Assembly (NCBI GenBank): GCA_963800395.1
Contig: CAWDBD010000011.1
Coordinates: forward strand, 124,001-188,000
Source of the DNA: DASSBG01 sp963800395
GTDB lineage: Bacteria > Pseudomonadota > Gammaproteobacteria > Xanthomonadales > Rhodanobacteraceae
Direction: 5' to 3'
Length of the DNA stretch: 64,000 nucleotides
In this document: positions 38,943-48,148 of the stretch, piece after piece
Position numbering within the stretch: the stretch's first letter is position 1
How the letters are laid out: every line of letters starts with the position of its first letter
Notes under the pieces: model-generated
Seen by the model: the letters and a program-made list of their open reading frames with translations, nothing else
What the model was told of the DNA's origin: nothing
Database searches by the model: none
Translations under genes and position numbers: made by a program

Positions 38943-41588
38943 TCATCGGTTCTCCGGCGCCCACGTCCTCAGCTCATCCGCATAGGCCACCAGTGACTGC
39001 GGCTCAAGCGGATGCGAGAACAGGAAGCCCTGCGCGTACTTGACGTTCTGCTGGCGCATGAAATGCCGCTGCGCCTCGGTTTCCACACCTTCGGCGATGA
39101 CCTTCAGGTCCAGCGTGTTGGCGATGCGCACCATGGCTTCGCAAATCACGCTGTCAGCCGCCTGTTCGGGAATGCCCTGCATGAAGGTGTGGCTGATCTT
39201 GATGCCGTCGATGGGCAGATGGCGCAGATAGTTCAGTGACGAAAAACCTTCACCGAAGTCGTCGATCAGCAGACCGACACCCAGTTCACGCAGTTCCCGG
39301 AATACGGCAACTGTTTCGGGGAAGCTGTCGATGAGTACGCGCTCGGTGAACTCCAGCTCGAGTGCGGAACCGGGCACGGCGTAGCGGTCGATCGCCTCGC
39401 GGACGCTGTTCACCAGGGTGCCGCTGAGCAACTGGCGGTATGAAACATTGATGGCCATGGTGCCGATATCGCCATGTTCTTCGCGCCAGTGTGCGAGTTG
39501 CCTGCAGGCTTCATCGATGACCCAGGACCCGATACGGACGATATCACCGGATACTTCCGCGAACGGAATGAATTGATCGGGCGGGATCGCGCCAAGTTGC
39601 GGATGCTTCCAGCGCAGCAGTGCCTCGACACCCACGAGGCTGTTGTCGCGAAGATCCAGTTGCGGCTGATACACCAGTCGAAGCTGCCTGTTGTCTACCG
39701 CCAGGCGAAGTTGCGACTCGATCTCGAGGCGGTTGCGCTTGCTTTCCCTGGTGATCGAGTTGTACTTGTACCAGGTACTGCGCCCGCGGCGCTTGGCTTC
39801 GAACATGGCCTCGTCGGCATGCTGGATAAGCTGCTCGGCATTGCTGCCGTCACGCGGCCAGGCTGCTATCCCGATCGAAACCCCGAGCGCCAGTTTCTCG
39901 CCTTCCAGGTTGAAAATATGGGTGAAGGCATCGACGATCTGATCGGCCAGCTCTTCGGGCCGATTGCAGTAGCGATCGTCACTGACCAGGAGAAGAAACT
40001 CGTCATTGCCCAGATGTGCAAGCTCGCCCGCTTCACGCGTGCATGCCCGCAGGCGCTTGGAGGCGGCCAGCAGCAGGCGGTCACCGGCCTGATGGCCAAG
40101 CATGTCGCTGAGAACCTTGAAGCGATCAAGATCGATATAGAACACCATCAGACAGTCTTCTGCATCGCTGGAGGCGATGCGCGATTCGATGGATTCCAGC
40201 ATGACGTTGCGATTGGGCAGGTCGGTCAGTGGATCACGAGTGGCCTGCTTGCGAAGTCGGTGCTCCAGGCTCTTGCGCCCGTCGATGTCCTGCACCGTAC
40301 CGACGACTCCGTAGATACGTCCATCCCGCTCCAGGGGCTGTCCGCTGAGGTTGATCCAGCGACGCCGACCGATGGCCGTGTGCATTTCCAGCTCCAGCTC
40401 GAAATGATCGCCGCGGGTGCGCGTCAGTGCCAGCGCGTGGCTGGCGTCAGCACGGCTCTCAGGGCTCAGGAAGTTCAGCATGCGCGCTTCGCTCATGCTG
40501 CTTCCGGGCTCGACGTCGTGCAGACGGTACATGTGCTCGGTCCAGAACAGGGTGCCGCGCAGGTCGTCCAGTTCCCAGCAGCCGATATCGCCCAGCTGCT
40601 GGGTGGTGCGAAACATCTCCGCTTCGCGCTTGAGCATGCTGACATCGCTGAAAGTGCTGACCACTTGCAGTATCTGTTCGTGAGCCTCGTCGTACTGCGG
40701 TACAGAGCTGATCGACAGCCAGCGATAGGTATGCAGGTGTGGCAGGTAGACACCGACCACGGTGCTGTGGATGTTCTGACCACTGGCGATGGCCTGGAAT
40801 CCGGGCAGTTCTCGCGGCTTGAGCGCGTTGTTGTCCTGGTCGACGAAGCGCCAGGCCGACAGCTTGTCCTTGTCCATGGCCTTGAGCTCGCGTTCGCTCA
40901 GGCCCAGCAAACGGCATGCCGTCGGGTTGGCCGAGAGCAGGAATCCGTCGCCGTCCTGGATCAGGATGCCCTTGTCCATGGCATCCAGCAGCATCCGGTA
41001 GCGAGCCTCGCTGCTGCGCAAGTCTTCCAATGTGCGTTGCTGCTCGCTGATATCGCGCGCGACGGCAATGACGCGGCGTTCCCCGTGGTCCAGGAAAAGG
41101 TTTGAATGCACCTCGCTGGGGAAGCGTGAACCATCGCCACGCAGGTTGTTGACCTTGTCGGTGAATGACTCGCCCAGTGCACGCTGCGCGAAGATGCTGC
41201 GAATATGGTTTGCTGGCAGTTCGGGATTGAGGTCCTGAACCTTGAGTTTCTTCAACTCCTCCAGAGTCTTGCCAAAGCGCTGGCAAGCCACCCGGTTGGC
41301 GTCAATGATACGGTCCCGTTCGTCCAGCAGGGTGACCGCGTCGGGCACAGCATCGAGCAGAGTTCGATAGCGTCTCTGGTGATTGGCGCCGAAGGCCCGC
41401 AAATTCGCTATGACTTCCTGCAGCGCATCAAGCTTTGCATGCATGACAGTGTCAGTCGTACATGCGCGCAGTTCCTCGAACAGACCGTCAACATCCTCCG
41501 TGCTTGCCGGGATGTCGCCTGTCTCGTGCCCGTCCTTCGTATCCGGGCCTGGTGGTTTGCTACCGCTGGCCCGTCCGTGCTCGTGCAT
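38943..41588 (-). CDS. PAS-GGDEF-EAL protein, likely c-di-GMP phosphodiesterase
   Basis: The 881-residue protein has a coiled-coil-like N-terminus, three PAS domains (about 75-190, 195-315 and 330-440), a GGDEF domain whose signature is degenerate (G527-N-D-E-F) and an EAL domain with E655-A-L. The EAL part keeps the other expected residues: INVSYRQL, LEFTERV, DDFGEGFSS, DGIKIS, AEGVETE and the final AQGFLFS. So c-di-GMP hydrolysis is likely and cyclase activity unlikely. AGGGG lies six bases before the ATG at 41588. No membrane segment is seen, so it is cytosolic. Confidence 0.92.
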   Translation of the reverse strand: MHEHGRASGSKPPGPDTKDGHETGDIPASTEDVDGLFEELRACTTDTVMHAKLDALQEVIANLRAFGANHQRRYRTLLDAVPDAVTLLDERDRIIDANRVACQRFGKTLEELKKLKVQDLNPELPANHIRSIFAQRALGESFTDKVNNLRGDGSRFPSEVHSNLFLDHGERRVIAVARDISEQQRTLEDLRSSEARYRMLLDAMDKGILIQDGDGFLLSANPTACRLLGLSERELKAMDKDKLSAWRFVDQDNNALKPRELPGFQAIASGQNIHSTVVGVYLPHLHTYRWLSISSVPQYDEAHEQILQVVSTFSDVSMLKREAEMFRTTQQLGDIGCWELDDLRGTLFWTEHMYRLHDVEPGSSMSEARMLNFLSPESRADASHALALTRTRGDHFELELEMHTAIGRRRWINLSGQPLERDGRIYGVVGTVQDIDGRKSLEHRLRKQATRDPLTDLPNRNVMLESIESRIASSDAEDCLMVFYIDLDRFKVLSDMLGHQAGDRLLLAASKRLRACTREAGELAHLGNDEFLLLVSDDRYCNRPEELADQIVDAFTHIFNLEGEKLALGVSIGIAAWPRDGSNAEQLIQHADEAMFEAKRRGRSTWYKYNSITRESKRNRLEIESQLRLAVDNRQLRLVYQPQLDLRDNSLVGVEALLRWKHPQLGAIPPDQFIPFAEVSGDIVRIGSWVIDEACRQLAHWREEHGDIGTMAINVSYRQLLSGTLVNSVREAIDRYAVPGSALELEFTERVLIDSFPETVAVFRELRELGVGLLIDDFGEGFSSLNYLRHLPIDGIKISHTFMQGIPEQAADSVICEAMVRIANTLDLKVIAEGVETEAQRHFMRQQNVKYAQGFLFSHPLEPQSLVAYADELRTWAPENR

Positions 41589-41687
41589 TGGTGGCCCCTG
41601 CTGTGTGCACATGCCGGAGGGATCCCGCGGCCGGCGTGCGCCCAGTCTGCGACCAATTATCGTTGCGATCAAGCGCCGCAGCCCGGC

Positions 41688-42605
41688 TCACGCAGCGGCG
41701 TCGTCCCTCGTCGCGGCACGAGCCAGCGCGACGCGGCTGGAACTGCCGTGTCCCAGCTGGCGGGACAGCCACAGGCCCGTGTCGACGAGTTTCGACAGGT
41801 CGACACCTGTGGCCATGCCCAGACCATCAAGCATGTAGACCACATCTTCGCTGGCCACGTTGCCGGTAGCGCCCTTGGCGTAGGGGCAGCCGCCCGTTCC
41901 CGAAACGGCGCTGTCGACTATGCGTACACCTTCCTCGATACATGCCAGGATGTTGGCCAGGGCCTGTCCGTAGGTGTCGTGGAAATGCACGGCCAGGTGT
42001 TTCATCGGAACCGCATCGGAGACCGCCTTGAGCATGGCGCGGGCCTTGCCTGGCGTGCCGACACCTATGGTGTCGCCCAGAGAAATCTCCAGGCAGCCCA
42101 GTTCATGCAATCTGGCCGCAACATGCACCACGTCGCCCAGCGGCACATCACCCTGGTATGGGCAGCCGAGCACGGTTGAAATGTATCCACGCACAGGTAC
42201 GCCGTCGGCGCGTGCCTGCTCGAGCACCGGCTTGAAACGATCAATGGATTCGTCGATGCCGGCATTGATGTTCTTGCGATTGAACGCTTCGCTGGCGGCG
42301 GTAAACACGGCGATGTTTTCAGCACCGGCAGCGCGGGCACGCTGGTAGCCTTGTTCATTCGGTACCAGTACCGGATAGTCGATACCCGGTTGGCGCGTGA
42401 TCCCCGCCATGACATCCGCGGCATCGGCCATTTGTGGCACCCATTTCGGGCTGACGAAACTGGTCGCCTCGATGGTCCTCAGACCACAAGCAGACAAGCG
42501 GTCGATCAGCTCTATCTTGGTCCCGGTAGCAATCTGGCGGGGCTCGTTCTGCAGCCCGTCGCGTGGCCCGACTTCCACTATCCGGACAGCCTCGTGATTA
42601 TTCAT
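41688..42605 (-). CDS. Hydroxymethylglutaryl-CoA lyase
   Basis: This enzyme ends leucine degradation by splitting HMG-CoA into acetoacetate and acetyl-CoA. The 305-residue TIM-barrel protein has EVGPRDGLQNE at the N-terminus, the ISTVLGCPYQG segment and the signature SGTGGCPYAKGATGN with the active-site Cys. The ATG at 42605 overlaps the end of the carboxylase gene by eight bases. Equivalent to LiuE/MvaB. Confidence 0.95.
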   Translation of the reverse strand: MNNHEAVRIVEVGPRDGLQNEPRQIATGTKIELIDRLSACGLRTIEATSFVSPKWVPQMADAADVMAGITRQPGIDYPVLVPNEQGYQRARAAGAENIAVFTAASEAFNRKNINAGIDESIDRFKPVLEQARADGVPVRGYISTVLGCPYQGDVPLGDVVHVAARLHELGCLEISLGDTIGVGTPGKARAMLKAVSDAVPMKHLAVHFHDTYGQALANILACIEEGVRIVDSAVSGTGGCPYAKGATGNVASEDVVYMLDGLGMATGVDLSKLVDTGLWLSRQLGHGSSSRVALARAATRDDAAA

Positions 42606-44607
42606 CGGCCTCGTCCACAAAACTCACCAGCACGGCGTCGGCATCGACAAAGTCGCCTTCGCTGGCATTGATGCTGTCGATACGGCCGCTGCACGGCGCC
42701 TTCAGCGAGAGCTCCATCTTCATGGCCTCCATGACCAGTAGTTCATCACCTTCATCGACCTGGTCACCGGCGGCTGCCTTGAGCACCACGATGCGCCCGG
42801 GCATGGGTGCAATGATGCTGTTGCCGCCGGCACCATCGTCAGCATCCCAGCTGAATGCGGCGGCGCGGCTGAAGGTCCAGCGGCGGCCATCGGTGTCGTG
42901 CAGAACCTGCGCCGTGTTGGCGCGCAGCAGCGGTATGCGATGTGCTGTGCCGTCGATTTCAGCAGTGAAGCTGTGTTCATGCATCTGGCAGGAGCGCACC
43001 GTGCAGCCGGTCTTTTCATGGGTGATGATGTAGTCACCGTCATGGCCCCGGAGCGCGGCCGTGACCCGCTGTCCTCCAAGCTGTACGGCAATCAGGCGCT
43101 CGCCATCTTCACCTACGCGCCAGGTATCGTTGATGGTCCACGGCGAATGCGGGTCTTCGCTGTTGAACCGGGTGCCTGCTTCCTCGTTCATGGCGGTGAT
43201 TGCCAGGGCAGCCAGCATGATCGTTGGTGGCGGCAATTCGTCCTTGACGAGAAATTCGTCCAGGTGGCGATCAAGATAGCCGGTGTCGATGCGACCATCG
43301 ACCACCACCGGGTGCCGGATGAGGCGTTCCAGGAATGCGATGTTGGACTTGAGGCCGCCGATGGTGCATTGCGCCAGCGCCTGCTGCATGGCCAGCAGGG
43401 CGCGCGGCCGGTCAGGCCCGCGCACGATGAGCTTGGCGATCATCGGATCGTAATGAATGCTTACGTTGTCGCCTTCGACCACGCCGCTGTCGATGCGCAC
43501 CTCGCTTGAGGTGGCGGGCAGGGCCAGCGTATCCAGATGACCCGATGCCGGCAGGAAGTTGTTGTCCGGATCTTCGGCGTAGAGGCGCACCTCGATGGCA
43601 TGGCCTTGCGCCGGAATCGCCTTGTTGCGGATCAGCGAGTCGGGCAGCGGCTGGCCAGCGGCAACGCGCAGTTGCAATTCCACCAGGTCCAGCCCGAGGG
43701 TCATCTCGGTCACCGGGTGCTCCACCTGCAGGCGCGTATTCATTTCCATGAAATGAAAGCTGCCGTCCTTTGCCACGATGAATTCTATGGTGCCAGCGCC
43801 CAGATAATTGACCGCGCGCGCGGCTGCAATGGCAGCCTTTCCCATCTCGTCCCGCAGTTTGTCATCGAGAAAGGGGGAGGGCGTTTCCTCCAGCACTTTC
43901 TGGTAGCGCCGCTGGGCCGAACACTCGCGTTCGTTGAGGTGCACGGTATGGCCGTGGTTGTCAGCAAAGATCTGGAACTCGATATGCCGCGGATGCTCGA
44001 TATAGCGCTCCAGAATCATGCGCTGGTCCGCAAAGGCATTGCTGGCTTCACGCTGCGCTGATTGCAGGGCGGAGACGAAATCTTCTGCCGTGCGGACGAT
44101 GCGCATGCCCTTGCCACCACCACCGCTGGCTGCCTTGATCATCAGCGGGAAACCGATTTTGCCGGCTTCGGCAGCAAGAAAATCGCTGTCCTGCTTTTCA
44201 CCGTGGTAGCCGGGCACCAGGGGTACCCCGCTTGACTCCATCATGGCCTTGGCCCTGGCCTTGGACCCCATGGCTTCGATGGATTCGGGCTTCGGGCCCA
44301 CGAACACGACACCGGCTTCGGCGCAGTCCCGGGCAAACCTGGCGTTCTCCGACAGAAAGCCGTAGCCGGGATGGATGGCTTCGGCACCGGACTGTCTTGC
44401 CACATCCAGAATCCGGTCGATGCGCAGATAGGAGTCTGCCGGGGATGGGCCACCAATGGGCCAGGCCTCGTCCGCCTGCAGCACATGCTGGGCGCGGGCA
44501 TCCGCTTCGGAATACACCGCGATACTGTGAATTCCAAGGCGACGGCAGGTGCGGATGACGCGGCAGGCAATTTCGCCTCGGTTTGCGATCAGGACGCGCT
44601 TGAACAT
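42598..44607 (-). CDS. liuD: Methylcrotonyl-CoA carboxylase biotin-containing alpha subunit
   Basis: The 669-residue protein has a biotin carboxylase domain (ANRGEIACRVIRT start, ATP-grasp GGGGKGMR, EMNTRLQVEHPVTE), a middle domain, and a biotin carboxyl carrier domain with the biotinyl lysine K630 in MEAMKME. The acyl-CoA substrate cannot be read from this subunit alone; the neighbouring HMG-CoA lyase and enoyl-CoA hydratase point to 3-methylcrotonyl-CoA. The beta subunit (liuB) and isovaleryl-CoA dehydrogenase (liuA) are not adjacent. Confidence 0.92.
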   Translation of the reverse strand: MFKRVLIANRGEIACRVIRTCRRLGIHSIAVYSEADARAQHVLQADEAWPIGGPSPADSYLRIDRILDVARQSGAEAIHPGYGFLSENARFARDCAEAGVVFVGPKPESIEAMGSKARAKAMMESSGVPLVPGYHGEKQDSDFLAAEAGKIGFPLMIKAASGGGGKGMRIVRTAEDFVSALQSAQREASNAFADQRMILERYIEHPRHIEFQIFADNHGHTVHLNERECSAQRRYQKVLEETPSPFLDDKLRDEMGKAAIAAARAVNYLGAGTIEFIVAKDGSFHFMEMNTRLQVEHPVTEMTLGLDLVELQLRVAAGQPLPDSLIRNKAIPAQGHAIEVRLYAEDPDNNFLPASGHLDTLALPATSSEVRIDSGVVEGDNVSIHYDPMIAKLIVRGPDRPRALLAMQQALAQCTIGGLKSNIAFLERLIRHPVVVDGRIDTGYLDRHLDEFLVKDELPPPTIMLAALAITAMNEEAGTRFNSEDPHSPWTINDTWRVGEDGERLIAVQLGGQRVTAALRGHDGDYIITHEKTGCTVRSCQMHEHSFTAEIDGTAHRIPLLRANTAQVLHDTDGRRWTFSRAAAFSWDADDGAGGNSIIAPMPGRIVVLKAAAGDQVDEGDELLVMEAMKMELSLKAPCSGRIDSINASEGDFVDADAVLVSFVDEADE

Positions 44608-44652
44608 GCTCGGTAACCTTTTCCTGCGGTATCTGTGGAAATCGTGCTCATT

Positions 44653-45450
44653 CTATCGTGAGCCATTTGCCCAGTCGGGCTTGTGCTTGTCGAGAAACGA
44701 CGTGATGCCATGCTGGCCTTCACTGGACACGCGAAGGCGGGCGATCAGGTCGGCATTTCGAGCGTCCTGCTGTTCGGCCTGGGCGCGATCCATGCCCGCG
44801 GCACGCAGCGCCAGCAGTTTGGCTTCATGCTGGGCCTGAGGGCCACCCTTGGTCAGAAAATGCAGGTGCCGGTCGACGGCTTCATCAAGCCCGGCGTGAT
44901 CGACGCATTGGTGCAGCAGGCCGATGTGCAGCGCTTCATTACCATCGATGATCTCGGCATTCAGAAACAGGCGCCGTGCCTGACGCACGCCGATGGCAGC
45001 TACCACGTACGGTGCGATGGTGGCCGGCACCAGACCCAGCTTGACTTCACTGAGGCAGAACTTTGCATCATGCACGCCGATGGCGATATCGCAGGCCGCA
45101 ATCAACCCGATGCCGCCGCCATAGGCCGAGCCATTGACCCGCGCGATCGTGGGCTTGGACAGAAAGTTGAGCGTGCGCAGCAACTCGGCCAGGCGCATGG
45201 CATCGGCACGATTGTCCGCCTCGCTGGCTGCAGCCATGCCGCGCATCCAGTTGAGATCGGCACCGGCGGAGAAGGTCTTGCCGCGACCGGTCAACACGAT
45301 GTGGCGAACCGATGAATCCTCATCCAGCCGTTTGAGTTCCGTCGTCAGTGCGGCAATCAGCGCGTCGTCGAACGCGTTGTGCACCTGGGGCCTGTTCAGG
45401 GCGACATGGGCTTGCGGGCCGCGAATGATGGTTTCGATGCAGTTGGTCAC
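44653..45450 (-). CDS. liuC: Methylglutaconyl-CoA hydratase / enoyl-CoA hydratase
   Basis: The 265-residue crotonase-fold protein has the oxyanion-hole segments FSAGADLNWM and NGSAYGGGIGLIAACD, and the LSEVKLGLVPATIAPYV block typical of the LiuC subgroup. It hydrates 3-methylglutaconyl-CoA between the carboxylase and the lyase. The GTG at 45450 has GAGGAA seven bases upstream, better than the ATG at 45468. First gene of the liuC-liuD-liuE run. Confidence 0.9.
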   Translation of the reverse strand: MTNCIETIIRGPQAHVALNRPQVHNAFDDALIAALTTELKRLDEDSSVRHIVLTGRGKTFSAGADLNWMRGMAAASEADNRADAMRLAELLRTLNFLSKPTIARVNGSAYGGGIGLIAACDIAIGVHDAKFCLSEVKLGLVPATIAPYVVAAIGVRQARRLFLNAEIIDGNEALHIGLLHQCVDHAGLDEAVDRHLHFLTKGGPQAQHEAKLLALRAAGMDRAQAEQQDARNADLIARLRVSSEGQHGITSFLDKHKPDWANGSR

Positions 45451-45701
45451 CGGGGTTCCTCGAAGCAATGCTGTTCAGCAAACGAACCATGATAACGGCT
45501 CGCACCGTGCGCCGCGCATGCGCGGGTATTGCTCGTTTGCCTGCCGTGTTTGGCGTGCTGGCAAAGGGCTCGGCAACAACCCGTCATGATTATCCGCAAT
45601 CAATCGGGCCAGAAGCATGTGCAGGCGTGATGAATCTGCCGGCCGGAGCAGTGGGCGCTTCGGCCCCTTGCATGAAACGAGCAATGGCCTGATGATATGC
45701 G

Positions 45702-45722
45702 GATGGGAATCGTTTGCAATTG
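45702..45722 (+). promoter_or_regulatory. Possible Fur box before the cytochrome gene
   Basis: ATGGGAATCGTTTGCAATT (within this interval) differs at two positions from the Fur-box form ATGAGAATCATTTGCAATT that I know from pseudomonad and xanthomonad iron-uptake promoters. It lies 10-30 bases upstream of the start codon. Confidence 0.6.
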
Positions 45723-45731
45723 AGGTAATTC

Positions 45732-46298
45732 ATGTCACGTCATCATTCATCACGCCGCATCAGGGCACTGGCCGCTGTCGGTGCTACGCTCGGCCTGGTC
45801 CTGTCCATGGCCGGGTCTGCTCAGGACAAGCAGGACGCCAGCACCGCCGAACTGCTTGCACAGGTGAAGGCCCTCACCCGGGAGGTCGAACAGCTCAAGG
45901 CCAGTCACCCGCCACCGGAACTGGGCCAGCAGATGCTGGAACTGCAGATCCGTCATGATCGCCTCTGGTGGGCAGGGCAGTCCGGAGACTGGACCCTGGC
46001 CTACTTCATGGTTGGCGAGCTCTCCGAGGCGTTTGGCGGCATTGAGCGAACCAACGGCGATGCGCCCGGCCTGCAGCCGCACAAGCTGTCCGAACTGATG
46101 CCGGCGATGATGGATCCGGCCATCAAGGGCCTGCAGGAGGCCCTGGCCAAACAGGACAAGAGGGCCTTTGCCGAGGCCTACGACAACTTGTCCACCTCCT
46201 GTACCGGCTGCCACAAGATTGCCGGCGCGCCGTTCCTGACTATCCAGCGGCCGAAGACGCCCATGCTGGACAACCTGAGGGAGAAACCGGCTGGATGA
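45732..46298 (+). CDS. Periplasmic monohaem cytochrome, iron-uptake context
   Basis: The 188-residue protein has an N-terminal signal peptide (to about residue 30), a short coiled-coil stretch (LLAQVKALTREVEQLKA), a helical middle part and one haem-binding site C157-x2-C160-H161 (CTGCHKIAGAPFL) near the C-terminus. I do not recognise a named family. The two genes downstream encode a cupredoxin and an FTR1 iron permease, so a role in redox steps of iron uptake is inferred. A Fur-box-like site lies directly upstream. Confidence 0.78.
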   Translation: MSRHHSSRRIRALAAVGATLGLVLSMAGSAQDKQDASTAELLAQVKALTREVEQLKASHPPPELGQQMLELQIRHDRLWWAGQSGDWTLAYFMVGELSEAFGGIERTNGDAPGLQPHKLSELMPAMMDPAIKGLQEALAKQDKRAFAEAYDNLSTSCTGCHKIAGAPFLTIQRPKTPMLDNLREKPAG

Positions 46299-46422
46299 CA
46301 CCGGTTTACCGTGCGCAGCCATGCGCAGCTCCCGCGTCCTTGTCATGCACCCTGTGCATGGGCCGGGCAGGGCACGCCAACATGAACGAAGCGCGCGGCT
46401 GAAAGGCATTGCTATTGCAGGA

Positions 46423-46441
46423 ACTAATGCGAACCATTATC
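46423..46441 (+). promoter_or_regulatory. Fur box before cupredoxin-FTR1
   Basis: ACTAATGCGAACCATTATC matches 14 of 19 positions of the Fur consensus GATAATGATAATCATTATC. It lies 32 bp upstream of the cupredoxin start. Confidence 0.65.
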
Positions 46442-46473
46442 ATCTGTAACACGTCTGTTGCCGGATCACTGTG

Positions 46474-46797
46474 ATGAAACGAATGCTTTTGAGCCTGGTG
46501 TTGCTGTTGCCGCTTGCGGCGGCAGCCGCCACAACACCAGAGTACGCCCTGACTATCGACAAGCATGTGTTTCAGCCCGGAACGCTGAAGATCCCGGCCA
46601 ATACCCGAGTGATGCTCACCGTGAGCAACAATGATTCGACGCCCGAGGAATTCGAAAGTACCGAGTTCAATGTCGAGAAAATCATCATGCCCAAGGGCAA
46701 GATAAAGCTGTTTGTTGGCCCGTTGAAGGCCGGCAGCTACCACTTTTTCGGTGAGTTCCACCGGGACACCGCCCAAGGCACGCTGATCGTGGAGTAG
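46474..46797 (+). CDS. Cupredoxin-like periplasmic protein
   Basis: The 107-residue precursor has a signal peptide (LLLPLAAAAA, cleavage near residue 19) and a cupredoxin-type beta fold (FQPGTLKIPANTRVMLTVSNND, GSYHFFGEFHRD). The cysteine of a type 1 copper site is absent; acidic residues in PEEFESTEF and the HxxxxxFH pair might bind iron or copper. It resembles the cupredoxin partners of FTR1 systems (EfeO N-domain, FtrB). Four bases separate it from FTR1. Confidence 0.85.
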   Translation: MKRMLLSLVLLLPLAAAAATTPEYALTIDKHVFQPGTLKIPANTRVMLTVSNNDSTPEEFESTEFNVEKIIMPKGKIKLFVGPLKAGSYHFFGEFHRDTAQGTLIVE

Positions 46798-46801
46798 AGA
46801 C

Positions 46802-47662
46802 ATGTGGGGTATTGCACTTCTGGTATTTCGTGAAGTTCTCGAGGCGGCATTGATCGTCACGATCGTTGCTGCGGCGACTCGAGGCGTATCGCGCCGGGCG
46901 CTTTTCATCGGCGGCGGTATTGCCCTTGGCGTGGTCGGTGCCGTGGTGGTGGCGGGATTCGCTGGCGTCATCGCCGAGGCTGCGAGCGGCTTCGGTCAGG
47001 AAATATTCAACGCCAGCGTCTTGCTGGCCGCGGTGGTGATGATCGGATGGCACGTGATCTGGATGTCCAGCCACGGCCGGGAGCTGGCGCAGCACATGCA
47101 GCAGGTCGGCTCTTCGGTGAAAACCGGCGCCAGCTCGCTGAGCCTGCTGCTGGCCGTGGTGGCGCTGGCGGTCCTGCGTGAGGGCTCCGAGATCGTCTTG
47201 TTTCTCTATGGCATGGTTGCCGGCGGCGCTGGCAAAGGCCTGGTCGCTGGTATCAGCATCGGCGTGGCTGGTGGTGTCGCCCTGGGTTTTGCCCTGTATT
47301 TCGGTCTGTTGCGCATCCCGCTCAAGTATTTCTTCACCGCCACCAACTGGATGCTGGTGCTGCTTGCATCAGGCCTGGCCTCGAGCGCCGCGCACTTTCT
47401 GGTGCAGGGCAACATCCTTCCGGCATGGGGCAACCAGATCTGGAACAGTTCCTGGCTGCTCTCCAATGGTTCGGTTGCCGGCAAGACCTTGCATATTCTG
47501 ATCGGCTATGAAGCCATGCCCAGCGGCATGCAGCTGGTCTTCTACGCGCTCACCCTGGCTATGCTGGTTGTCGGCATGCAGTGGATGCAGCATCGCCAGA
47601 ACAGGCCGGGATCATTCAAGCCCGGAAAAGTGGCGGCGGCCGAGGTCGCTGCCGCGCCCTGA
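46802..47662 (+). CDS. FTR1 family iron permease
   Basis: The 286-residue protein has about seven membrane segments and the two iron-translocation motifs of FTR1/EfeU: R10-E-V-L-E14 in the first helix and R126-E-G-S-E130 in the fourth. It should carry ferric iron produced by a periplasmic redox partner. It follows the cupredoxin gene by four bases, and hslR follows by three bases. Confidence 0.94.
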   Translation: MWGIALLVFREVLEAALIVTIVAAATRGVSRRALFIGGGIALGVVGAVVVAGFAGVIAEAASGFGQEIFNASVLLAAVVMIGWHVIWMSSHGRELAQHMQQVGSSVKTGASSLSLLLAVVALAVLREGSEIVLFLYGMVAGGAGKGLVAGISIGVAGGVALGFALYFGLLRIPLKYFFTATNWMLVLLASGLASSAAHFLVQGNILPAWGNQIWNSSWLLSNGSVAGKTLHILIGYEAMPSGMQLVFYALTLAMLVVGMQWMQHRQNRPGSFKPGKVAAAEVAAAP

Positions 47663-47665
47663 GTC

Positions 47666-48049
47666 GTGGATGACAGTTCGCAAACAGTACGTGCTGATGT
47701 GTGGTTGTGGGCCGCACGCTTCTTCAAGACCCGTCGCCTGTGCCGAGAGGCCATTGATGCCGGACAGGTCGATCTGAACGGCCATGGCTGCAAGCCGGGC
47801 AAGGCGGTCAAGCCCGGTGACACGCTGGTTATTACCCGGCACAACGAGCGCTATCAGATTGATGTACGCGCTGTGGCGGATCGCCGGGGACCGGCTGAAA
47901 CAGCACAAGGCCTGTATCAGGAGCACGAAGCCAGCATCGCCGAGCGCTTGCGGGCTCGCGAGCTGAACCGGCTTGCCGGGCGCGCGGCTCCGGGTAAACG
48001 TCCGGACAAACGGGCGCGCCGTGAACTGTCCCGCCTCAAAAAGGGCTGA
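47666..48049 (+). CDS. hslR: S4-domain heat-shock RNA-binding protein Hsp15
   Basis: Hsp15 binds 50S subunits with stalled nascent chains. The 127-residue basic protein has the S4 domain (RADVWLWAARFFKTRRLCREAI and KPGDTLVI) and a C-terminal Arg/Lys-rich tail (GKRPDKRARRELSRLKKG). It starts with GTG at 47666, three bases after the FTR1 stop. Confidence 0.92.
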   Translation: MDDSSQTVRADVWLWAARFFKTRRLCREAIDAGQVDLNGHGCKPGKAVKPGDTLVITRHNERYQIDVRAVADRRGPAETAQGLYQEHEASIAERLRARELNRLAGRAAPGKRPDKRARRELSRLKKG

Positions 48050-48148
48050 AACCCGATATAATGCCGACACAAGGGTAATTCACCCCCGGCACTGATCAAG
48101 GGCGTGCACGTCCATTTTCGATGTCGACCGGGACAGGGGAGCAGACCG

